Shown: piece by piece, positions 6,125 to 10,629 of the stretch
Position numbering within the stretch: position 1 is the first letter of the stretch
Layout of the letters: each line of letters begins with the position of its first letter
Translations under genes and position numbers: made by a program
Notes under the pieces: model-generated
What the model was told of the DNA's origin: nothing
Seen by the model: the letters and a program-made list of their open reading frames with translations, nothing else
Databases searched by the model: none
Assembly (NCBI GenBank): GCA_030018555.1
Contig: JASEHY010000036.1
Coordinates: 1-10,629 of the forward strand
Reading direction: 5' to 3'
From: Planctomycetota bacterium
GTDB lineage: Bacteria > Planctomycetota > MHYJ01 > JACQXL01
Length of the DNA: 10,629 bases

Positions 6125-6186
6125 TTTTAGAGCCAGTCAGGAATTCCCCGATGAAATCGGGGAAGACCGTTACTGGGTCTTATCCT
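6125..6186. repeat. Host repeat, copy A, carrying palindrome TTCCCCGAT-GAA-ATCGGGGAA
   Basis: The flanks TTTTAGAGCCAGT.AGG and AGACCGTTACTGG.T.TTATCCTG match the copy at 8401-8458 nearly base for base. AGCCAGT (6131-6137) and ACTGGGT (6172-6178) form a 6-of-7 outer stem. Inside is a perfect 9-bp stem with a 3-nt loop (6144-6164), unrelated in sequence to the palindrome in the other copy. In the rarA leader RNA the repeat ends 7 nt before the start codon. Confidence 0.8.
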
Positions 6187-6198
6187 GTAAGGGATTGT

Positions 6199-6227
6199 AT
6201 TATGTCATCTCCAGACGGTTTTGTCAA
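6199..6227 (-). promoter_or_regulatory. Sigma70-type promoter for rarA
   Basis: On the minus strand TTGACA (6222-6227) is followed after 17 nt by CATAAT (6199-6204), a perfect -35 and a 5-of-6 -10 at ideal spacing. Transcription should start near 6192, giving a leader of about 75 nt occupied almost entirely by the repeat at 6125-6186. Confidence 0.7.
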
Positions 6228-6280
6228 CTCTTTTTCGCATTTGATATATTCTTTTTGGAGAAGAACCAAGATTTTTATTG

Positions 6281-6406
6281 ACCCCGTTAGAGATGTTTGG
6301 TATAAATATTAACTATTAAATTGCTTGCGGATAATAAGTAGAATTGCTATAGAGAAAATCATGGATGAACGGTCGTCCCAGTGGGACGACCTATCTCTAA
6401 CGGGGT
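6281..6406. repeat. Inverted repeat ACCCCGTTAGAGAT enclosing 98 nt
   Basis: Fourteen-base perfect arms lie at 6281-6294 and 6393-6406. The inner segment ends with the 21-bp palindrome at 6371-6391. The right arm runs one base into the -35 box of the plus-strand promoter. No target-site duplication is visible, so I call it only an inverted repeat, perhaps the remains of a small element. Confidence 0.55.
6371..6391. repeat. 21-bp perfect palindrome GGTCGTCCCA-G-TGGGACGACC
   Basis: Two perfect 10-base arms surround a single central base. Its central 13 bases are the exact complement of the palindrome in the rarA coding start (6074-6086). It contains no stop codon in any of the six frames. Confidence 0.8.
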
Positions 6407-6433
6407 TGACAGATAGAAAAATAAAATTATAAT
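6406..6433 (+). promoter_or_regulatory. Full-consensus sigma70 promoter for the sppA-mshEN pair
   Basis: TTGACA (6406-6411) and TATAAT (6428-6433) both match consensus exactly and are separated by 16 nt. Transcription should start near 6440, leaving a leader of about 129 nt that holds two nested hairpins (6471-6503 and 6504-6554). This is the best promoter in the window. Confidence 0.8.
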
Positions 6434-6470
6434 TATACCAAATAAAGACATCCTATAAGGAGTCAAGGTA

Positions 6471-6503
6471 TTATCCCCCCGAATGCTTTCGGGGTCGGGA
6501 TAA
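6471..6503. repeat. Palindrome CCCCGAATGCTTTCGGGG in TTATCCC/GGGATAA arms, copy 1
   Basis: The core 18-mer (6477-6494) has a 7-bp stem and 4-nt loop. It lies between TTATCCC (6471-6477) and GGGATAA (6497-6503), which are themselves inverted. The same 18-mer occurs at 8848-8865 inside a gene, and its reverse complement at 8548-8565. Here it sits in the leader of the second sppA gene. Confidence 0.8.
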
Positions 6504-6554
6504 GATACTGTAACGCGCTGGCGTCCCTGCGGGAACGCCATCACTAACAGTATC
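6504..6554 (+). promoter_or_regulatory. Nested hairpin directly before the sppA ribosome site
   Basis: GATACTGT (6504-6511) pairs with ACAGTATC (6547-6554). Inside, TGGCGTCCC and GGGAACGCCA (6519-6540) form a second stem with one bulged A and a 3-nt loop. The outer arm ends one base before AAAAGGAG (6556-6563), so the fold could affect ribosome access or mRNA stability. No regulatory ligand can be named. Confidence 0.5.
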
Positions 6555-6568
6555 TAAAAGGAGTTTAT

Positions 6569-7603
6569 ATGGAAAATGCTATACAGACCAATAAGCCAAA
6601 AAGATCTACCAGTTCCTGGCTGGCTATCATATTCGGAATATTACTCGCTATCAGCGTATTTGCGAATATTATACTTTTCATCTTATTAGTGAGCAAAATA
6701 ACAACTAACATTTCTCACTCTCAGGACAAGTATCGTGAGCGGTTTATAGAAGGCGAATCTACATCAGAGAACAAGGTTCTTTTGGTGCCTATCAAAGGTA
6801 TAATTATGTCAAAGGATAAGAGTGGAGGATGGGGCGGTTCTACAGACATCGTCCAGATGGTCTCTGATACTCTCAGAAAAGCCGAGAAGGATAAGAAGAT
6901 AAAAGCAGTAATATTAGAAATAGATAGTCCCGGAGGTTCTGTAACCGCATCTGATAATATCCATAGGGCATTAAGACGCTTTAGAGAAAAGAGACCTGAT
7001 GTGGTTGTAGTTGCGTATTTGGGAGAAACTGCTGCCTCTGGTGGTTATTATGTTGCTACACCTGCAAGCAGAATTGTTGTTCATCCGACCTCTGTTACAG
7101 GCAGCATCGGCGTGATTGCCACCCTTATAAATGTAGAAGAGTTATTTGAAAAGATTGGATTAAAACAGGGAGCAATAAAATCAGGCGATAAAAAAGATAT
7201 TCTATCCTGGGCAAGACCAATGACAGAAGAAGAAAGGGATATAATACAAGCGATTATAGATGAGATGTATCAACGATTTATTGATATTGTTGTTCAAGGA
7301 AGACCCAATCTGAAAAAAGATGATATCCTTAAACTTGCTGATGGCAGAATTTATACGGGGGAGCAGGCAGTTAAAAACGGATTGGCAGACGAGTCGGGCG
7401 ATAGACTGGATGCCTTTGAAGTGGCAAAAAGGTTAGTAAATATTACTGAAGCACGGCTGATTCAATATCACAGACGGTTTGATTTCTCCGACTTATTCTC
7501 AATGCAAGTTACTTCTAAAACAACCAATATTACTACAGAACTCAAGAATCTCTTATTAGAAAGAAATACACCAACATTAATGTATCTCTGGCAGGTTGAA
7601 TAA
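6569..7603 (+). CDS. sppA: SppA-type signal peptide peptidase, transmembrane form
   Basis: A 344-residue S49-family serine protease with a classic single N-terminal membrane helix (about 17-41), placing the catalytic domain outside the membrane. EIDSPGGSVTASDN (117-130) and TAASGGYY (154-161) are present, the latter with nucleophile Ser157. GDKKD supplies general-base Lys209, again 52 residues from the serine. The tail ends LMYLWQVE, echoing the FMYLW of the lipoprotein paralogue at 3724. In Bacillus SppA the C-terminal tail enters the active sites and is trimmed. AAAAGGAG lies 5 nt before the ATG, and a consensus promoter lies about 135 nt upstream. The MshEN protein follows after 16 nt. The two paralogues share the same core layout but differ in how they are anchored. 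Confidence 0.95.
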   Translation: MENAIQTNKPKRSTSSWLAIIFGILLAISVFANIILFILLVSKITTNISHSQDKYRERFIEGESTSENKVLLVPIKGIIMSKDKSGGWGGSTDIVQMVSDTLRKAEKDKKIKAVILEIDSPGGSVTASDNIHRALRRFREKRPDVVVVAYLGETAASGGYYVATPASRIVVHPTSVTGSIGVIATLINVEELFEKIGLKQGAIKSGDKKDILSWARPMTEEERDIIQAIIDEMYQRFIDIVVQGRPNLKKDDILKLADGRIYTGEQAVKNGLADESGDRLDAFEVAKRLVNITEARLIQYHRRFDFSDLFSMQVTSKTTNITTELKNLLLERNTPTLMYLWQVE

Positions 7604-7619
7604 TTAGTGCATATAATTT

Positions 7620-8240
7620 ATGGCTGAAGATATCAAAATTGAGAAGATGCTAAGATTGGGCGATATTCTGGTTGAGGCAAAATTATTAAGCAGGGAACAA
7701 CTTCACACCGCTTTAGAATATCAGAAAAAAACAGGTCTAAAATTAGGAGAGGTGCTGGAAAAATTGGAATTTGTCAAAGAGGGTGTTATTCTGGGTTGTC
7801 TTGCCACCCAGCAAGAGATAGAGATTGTTAATCTTAAGGATATAGTTATTCCTAAATCGCTGGTAAAAAAGATTCCCTTGCAATTAATAGAAAAACATAA
7901 TATTATACCCATCGGGATAAAAGGAGACACCTTAACTGTTGCCACAAGTGACCCCACGGATTATGAGGCAATAGACCAGATTCAATTATTAACTGATTTG
8001 AAGGTTCAACTTACTCTTGCCACCACTACCGAGATAAAGAACGCCATTAGGGAAGTCTTTCAGCCGGCTTATAAAGAAACCAAAGAGAAAGACGAGATTC
8101 TAAATGAATTATCAGGTAAGACGAGAAGCAAAAAGAAACCGAGAAATATTGATGAAATATTGAATGACCCAATAACCAAACTTTTGATAGAGAAGAAAAT
8201 CATTACTGAAGAGGAGATACTAAAGAAGATAGAAGAATAG
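7620..8240 (+). CDS. Stand-alone MshEN-domain protein, predicted c-di-GMP receptor
   Basis: A 206-residue protein matching only the N-terminal domain of MshE/PilB/GspE ATPases; no Walker motif is present. The known MshEN ligand site is two 24-residue motifs separated by 5 residues. Here motif 1 spans 12-35 (R12-L13-G14, L17, Q35), the spacer 36-40 and motif 2 41-64 (K41-L42-G43, L46, L61, Q64), an exact fit of spacing and most key residues. Gly at motif position 10 is missing in both, and position 1 of motif 2 is Lys. After the domain (to about 148) comes a charged linker, then a short helical tail with LLIEKKIITEEEILKKI, similar to C-terminal SHOCT-like helices. No clear Shine-Dalgarno precedes the ATG, 16 nt after sppA, so translation may be coupled. 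It probably binds c-di-GMP and acts on an unknown partner. Confidence 0.85.
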   Translation: MAEDIKIEKMLRLGDILVEAKLLSREQLHTALEYQKKTGLKLGEVLEKLEFVKEGVILGCLATQQEIEIVNLKDIVIPKSLVKKIPLQLIEKHNIIPIGIKGDTLTVATSDPTDYEAIDQIQLLTDLKVQLTLATTTEIKNAIREVFQPAYKETKEKDEILNELSGKTRSKKKPRNIDEILNDPITKLLIEKKIITEEEILKKIEE

Positions 8241-8316
8241 CCCCTGCCCTGTGCGTTATGGATAATCTAATGTTAAAAGAAACTTACAACATTTCACATA
8301 GGGAGCCGAAATCTGG

Positions 8317-8333
8317 TGGCGCCTATGGCGCCA
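8317..8333. repeat. Palindrome TGGCGCC-TAT-GGCGCCA
   Basis: A perfect 7-bp stem with a 3-nt loop. The stem is identical to that of the palindrome at 8420-8436, 87 bp away, while the loop differs (TAT against GTA). Confidence 0.75.
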
Positions 8334-8400
8334 TCAATTGGCACCCACCTAAAATTAGAGTGTTTCTAACATAAAAATCTGGACGGCAGGTGCGGGGGCT

Positions 8401-8458
8401 TTTTAGAGCCAGTTAGGGATGGCGCCGTAGGCGCCAGACCGTTACTGGCTTTTATCCT
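8401..8458. repeat. Host repeat, copy B, carrying palindrome TGGCGCC-GTA-GGCGCCA
   Basis: The flanks are nearly identical to 6125-6186. AGCCAGT (8407-8413) and ACTGGCT (8444-8450) form a perfect outer stem. The inner palindrome (8420-8436) has a perfect 7-bp stem and shares no sequence with the one in copy A, yet occupies the same position between the flanks. Confidence 0.8.
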
Positions 8459-8460
8459 GA

Positions 8461-8478
8461 GTCCCGCCAGAGCGGGAC
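8461..8478. repeat. Palindrome GTCCCGC-CAGA-GCGGGAC
   Basis: A perfect 7-bp stem with a 4-nt loop, directly beyond the right flank of the host repeat at 8401-8458. Confidence 0.7.
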
Positions 8479-8542
8479 GAAGGGTTAGAAATAGTTAGTA
8501 TACGCCAACAGTATGTCGGCGGAGACATTATTGGCTCTCTTA

Positions 8543-8570
8543 TCCCGCCCCGAAAGCATTCGGGGCGGGA
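8543..8570. repeat. Palindrome copy 2 (inverse), 12-bp stem before the DUF2520 gene
   Basis: TCCCGCCCCGAA (8543-8554) pairs perfectly with TTCGGGGCGGGA (8559-8570) around AGCA. Its core (8548-8565) is the exact reverse complement of 6477-6494. It ends 12 nt before the ATG at 8583 and fills the place where a ribosome site would be expected. Confidence 0.8.
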
Positions 8571-8582
8571 TTATCATTTTTG

Positions 8583-9473
8583 ATGCAGAAGGTCGTTATT
8601 ATCGGATGCGGTCAAGTCGGTCAAACATTAGGTTCCCGTCTTCAGAAGTCAGGTAAATATAAGGTTATCGGAGTCTGGAGCAAAAAATCAAATAATGGAA
8701 ATCTCGCTGCAAGATTCATCGGCAGGAATGTAAAAGTATTTAAGGATAAAAAAACCGCTGTTCAACAGGCAGATATAGTATTTATCACCACACCCGATAG
8801 TGCCATCCAGCAGACCTGCAATGATATCTTTGCTGATTTATCCACCACCCCGAATGCTTTCGGGGTGAGGGATAAAACTGTTATCCATTGTAGTGGGAGT
8901 TTTCCTTCAAGTATTCTTAATAGTGCCAGAAGATATAAAAATGTTCGTATCGCATCTCTTCATCCCTTACAGACTTTTGCCAATAAAGTAGAAACCGCCA
9001 AGAACTTTAAGGGAACATACTGCGTTTATGAAAGTGAGTCGAAGGCACTCAAAACGGTTAAGGGAATTATTAACGCAATAGGAGGCATCCCTGTGGAGAT
9101 TAAATCAAGAAATAAAACGCTCTATCATATCGGCTGTGTCTTTGCCTCTAATTATCTGGTAACGGTTATTAATGTTGCCAGGAATTTCCTCAAGCGCAGT
9201 GGGTTCAGTGATAAGGATGCATTAGAGTCAATCCAGCCCTTAATAAATTCTACCGTGAAAAATATCAGAACGTTGGGTATCCCAACCGCCTTAACCGGGC
9301 CAATCGCCCGTGGTGATGTCTTAACTATCAGAAAACACCTCAAGGCGATTAAAAAGGAGATTCCGCTTTATTTACCCTTATATCGCGAACTTGGCGAACA
9401 CACTATCAAAATTGCTAAGGCAAAGAAGAGTGTCAGCATCAGACAACTGACAACATTACAAAAAGAATTATGA
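8583..9473 (+). CDS. Rossmann-fold / DUF2520 oxidoreductase-like protein
   Basis: A 296-residue protein from the ATG at 8583; a TTG three bases earlier is also possible. The N-terminal NAD(P)-binding fold has GCGQVG (8-13) and resembles F420-dependent NADP oxidoreductases and 6-phosphogluconate dehydrogenases. HCSG (102-105) and HPLQTF (127-132) follow. The C-terminal DUF2520 helical domain carries the SNYL segment (189-192) and the family hallmark LTGPIARGD (237-245). The reaction is unproven; family members often neighbour pantothenate or aromatic biosynthesis genes. The stop overlaps the aroK start by 4 nt (ATGA), so the two are translationally coupled. Residues 89-95 (TPNAFGV) are encoded by palindrome 8848-8865, identical to an intergenic copy, in a loop before HCSG. 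No Shine-Dalgarno is evident; a palindrome lies just upstream. Confidence 0.9.
   Translation: MQKVVIIGCGQVGQTLGSRLQKSGKYKVIGVWSKKSNNGNLAARFIGRNVKVFKDKKTAVQQADIVFITTPDSAIQQTCNDIFADLSTTPNAFGVRDKTVIHCSGSFPSSILNSARRYKNVRIASLHPLQTFANKVETAKNFKGTYCVYESESKALKTVKGIINAIGGIPVEIKSRNKTLYHIGCVFASNYLVTVINVARNFLKRSGFSDKDALESIQPLINSTVKNIRTLGIPTALTGPIARGDVLTIRKHLKAIKKEIPLYLPLYRELGEHTIKIAKAKKSVSIRQLTTLQKEL
8837..8876. repeat. In-frame copy 3 of palindrome CCCCGAATGCTTTCGGGG inside the DUF2520 gene
   Basis: The core (8848-8865) is identical to 6477-6494, extends to CACCCCGAA/TTCGGGGTG, and lies between TTTATCC (8837-8843) and GGATAAA (8870-8876), the same type of arms as at 6471-6503. It is translated as T-P-N-A-F-G-V without breaking the frame. 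The 18-mer has no stop codon in any of its six frames. Confidence 0.85.
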
Positions 9474-10003
9474 ACATTATTCTGATTGGATTTAGAGGCA
9501 CCGGCAAGACGAGTGTGGGGCAAATACTTGCCAGAGAAATAAAATGGTCATTTATTGATGCTGATGAATATATTGAACGTCGTTATGGCTTTATGATTGC
9601 GGAATTATTTGAGAAACATGGTGAATCTTTATTTCGGCTTCTGGAGTCAGATGCAATTCATGAACTCTCCAGATTGGACTCGCATGTTATTGCAGCAGGC
9701 GGTGGCGCGGTCTTAAAATACAAGAATGTCAAAAACCTCAAGAAAAACGGTCTGGTTTTTCGGCTTGAATCTGATTGTGATGTTATCTACCATCGTATTC
9801 TCAAGGATGACGAGGCGGGCAAAAGCCGCCCGAGACTTACGACCAAAAATTTATATGACGAGATAAAATCGCTGATGGAATTTAGAGAACCATATTACAA
9901 ACAAGCATCTGATTACACTATCAACACTTCAAAATCTACTCCTCAACAGGTTGTAAATAATATCTGCGAGATACTGAGAACAAAGGGCTTGATACCTTAT
10001 TAG
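9470..10003 (+). CDS. aroK: Shikimate kinase
   Basis: A 177-residue shikimate kinase, the usual length for the family. It phosphorylates shikimate at O3 with ATP in the pathway to chorismate and aromatic amino acids, in the cytoplasm. Walker A GFRGTGKT is at 7-14. DADE (30-33) supplies the shikimate-contacting aspartate, FRLLE (55-59) the substrate-binding arginine, AGGGA (76-80) the glycine loop, and SRPRL (119-123) the lid arginines. The lid, DDEAGKSRPRL, seems a few residues longer than usual and is encoded by a GC-rich, partly palindromic stretch (9814-9831). Its ATG overlaps the stop of the DUF2520 gene, giving tight coupling. No other aro gene is in the window. Confidence 0.96.
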   Translation: MNIILIGFRGTGKTSVGQILAREIKWSFIDADEYIERRYGFMIAELFEKHGESLFRLLESDAIHELSRLDSHVIAAGGGAVLKYKNVKNLKKNGLVFRLESDCDVIYHRILKDDEAGKSRPRLTTKNLYDEIKSLMEFREPYYKQASDYTINTSKSTPQQVVNNICEILRTKGLIPY

Positions 10004-10015
10004 AAAGTATAAAAA

Positions 10016-10073
10016 TGTCCGCCAGAGGTGGATCCGCCTCAGGCATGACAACCACGACCTCGTATTAAATACG
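10016..10073. repeat. Two palindromes past aroK
   Basis: Around a central GGATCC (10030-10035), CCGCC..GAGGT and GCCTC..GGC pair imperfectly in a larger hairpin that spans about 10019-10046. CGTATT-A-AATACG (10061-10073) is a perfect 6-bp palindrome followed by GGGG. Either could slow transcription past aroK, but neither has a T-run after it. Confidence 0.45.
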
Positions 10074-10100
10074 GGGGAACACTGATCGTTCTGATAAATC

Positions 10101-10130
10101 CATTTCGTGTGTATTCGTGTCCATTCGTGG
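10101..10130. repeat. Three tandem 10-bp units of ATTCGTGT type
   Basis: CATTTCGTGT, GTATTCGTGT and CCATTCGTGG follow one another with an exact 10-bp period, close to one helical turn. The last unit runs into TTACGAAG. I recall similar strings in intergenic DNA of many environmental bacterial genomes, but cannot confirm a family. Confidence 0.6.
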
Positions 10131-10169
10131 TTACGAAGTTTTCTTGTATAAAAAAGAGGGCCAGAAACT

Positions 10170-10388
10170 ATGACAAGAGTAATTGGACTTTTGTTCTGCT
10201 TGACCCTGAGCTTGATTCAGGGGTTGTGCCTGACTGGATATGGTGAAGAGAAAGAAGAAACCGGACCGAAATTACCGACTGTATCTGAGAAAGACAAGGA
10301 GGTAACTGCACTGTTTGCTGTTATCCGAGATGATAAGTGGGGCTATATTGACAGGACAGGTAAGTATATCTGGGAACCGAGCAGATAA
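10170..10388 (+). CDS. Tiny secreted protein with one WG repeat
   Basis: A 72-residue protein. Residues 1-24 form a hydrophobic signal peptide (LLFCLTLSLIQGLCLTG), followed by a charged Glu/Lys linker and one WG-type unit, FAVIRDDKWGYIDRTGKYIW (49-68), then EPSR and the stop. WG-repeat proteins normally have several such units. Their C-termini, as I recall, often end in a similar GKYVWEPT string, so this may be a miniature made by loss of the internal repeats, or a 3'-truncated gene. A weak GAGGG lies about 10 nt before the ATG, and repeat sequence (GGGGACAGGGGAC, 10403) begins 15 nt past the stop. Real expression is uncertain; function unknown. Confidence 0.6.
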   Translation: MTRVIGLLFCLTLSLIQGLCLTGYGEEKEETGPKLPTVSEKDKEVTALFAVIRDDKWGYIDRTGKYIWEPSR

Positions 10389-10629
10389 TACCCATAGGAT
10401 TCTGGGGACAGGGGACTTTAGGAATTGCGAATGGCGAATTGCGGATTTCGGATTTAGTGCTTTAATCCCACTTTAGCGGGATGCCTTTTCCTCCCGCCCA
10501 TCTGGGAGAGGTTCGCCACTGGCGACGCCAAAGGCGGGAAGGTGCTAAAATCCGTGATTTTTGACCCCTTTTTACCCCCTAAAATCGCCCGAAATGCCCC
10601 CCTTCGTTTTGGAGTCCCATTGATATATA
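10389..10629. repeat. Repeat-rich tail of the window, no gene seen
   Basis: This stretch holds GGGGACAGGGGAC (10403-10415) and a low-complexity run of GCGAAT/GCGGATTT units (about 10424-10456). Inverted ATCCC..GGGAT arms lie at 10465-10482, and TCCCGCC (10492-10498) pairs with GGCGGGA (10533-10539). Inside the latter, TCGCC-ACT-GGCGA (10513-10525) repeats the hairpin at 980-992 with another loop. No open frame here has protein-like features. Confidence 0.6.

Larger units (their letters stand above)
6118..6568. promoter_or_regulatory. Divergent control region between rarA and the second sppA
   Basis: This 451-nt spacer lies between two divergently transcribed genes and holds a predicted promoter for each, listed separately. 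It also holds four palindromic units: 6144-6164, 6371-6391, 6477-6494 and 6519-6540. An inverted pair, ACCCCGTTAGAGAT (6281-6294) and ATCTCTAACGGGGT (6393-6406), encloses 98 nt between the two promoters. I see no coding sequence in it. Confidence 0.75.
8241..8582. other. Gene-free spacer packed with palindromes
   Basis: This 342-nt spacer lies between the MshEN gene and the DUF2520 gene, both on the plus strand. It contains palindromes at 8317-8333, 8420-8436 (inside a host repeat), 8461-8478 and 8543-8570. I found no convincing promoter, no terminator with a T-run after a stem, and no credible coding sequence. Confidence 0.7.

Noticed and set aside
5768..6130. 120-residue plus-strand reading frame opposite rarA
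   Set aside because: It lies antisense to a highly conserved part of rarA and has no family features.
7620..8240. Truncated GspE/PilB pseudogene
   Set aside because: The domain is complete and is followed by an orderly linker and helical tail with its own stop. No ATPase remnant is visible downstream to 8579.
8386..8404. Intrinsic terminator at GCGGGGGCTTTTT
   Set aside because: There is a T-run but no local stem directly before it.
9814..9831. GGCGGGC-AAAA-GCCGCCC in the aroK lid region
   Set aside because: Two central stem positions fail to pair. The lid appears slightly long, but I cannot show that an element was inserted.

Overview
The window looks like chromosomal DNA from an uncultured bacterium. 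It has moderate GC and mostly housekeeping or envelope genes, with many spacers full of short palindromes and dispersed repeats. A membrane-anchored squalene-cyclase-like repeat protein, a bacterial RRM protein and a one-repeat WG protein suggest a candidate-phylum or PVC-like lineage known mainly from environmental genomes. That placement is an inference and is weak. No rRNA, tRNA, CRISPR array, phage gene or intact transposase is visible.

Layout. Positions 1-1260 hold one plus-strand SAM-dependent methyltransferase gene (about 155-889). It is flanked by two copies of a dispersed repeat and followed by a 150-bp MITE-like element (1088-1237) with 17-bp terminal inverted repeats and a 4-bp CTAA duplication. 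From 1261 to 6117 four genes lie on the minus strand. In transcription order they are rarA, a lipoprotein SppA-type protease, an RRM RNA-binding protein with its own promoter and a roughly 200-nt leader, and a membrane-anchored terpene-cyclase-like repeat protein. Positions 6118-6568 form a divergent regulatory region with a good sigma70-type promoter in each direction. From 6569 to 10388 all genes are on the plus strand: a second, transmembrane SppA; a stand-alone MshEN-domain protein (predicted c-di-GMP receptor); a Rossmann/DUF2520 oxidoreductase-like gene overlapping aroK by 4 nt; and a tiny secreted one-repeat WG protein.

How the genes fit together. The two SppA paralogues, with one MshEN protein close behind, suggest membrane-protein or signal-peptide turnover, possibly linked to c-di-GMP. 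That link rests only on proximity. RarA (replication-fork maintenance) and aroK/DUF2520 (aromatic and related metabolism) are ordinary housekeeping genes.

The most unusual feature is a set of short perfect palindromes, mostly of 13-28 bp. They occur in intergenic DNA, inside longer repeats, in promoter leaders, and in frame inside at least one protein gene. Two copies of one host repeat (6125-6186 and 8401-8458) have nearly identical flanks but carry completely different palindromes at the same internal site. One 18-mer, CCCCGAATGCTTTCGGGG, occurs three times: twice outside genes, once in each orientation, and once as in-frame codons in the DUF2520 gene. Together these suggest a modular, exchangeable family of small palindromic elements, somewhat like REP/BIME sequences or the Rickettsia palindromic elements. 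The enzyme that would move them is not in this window.
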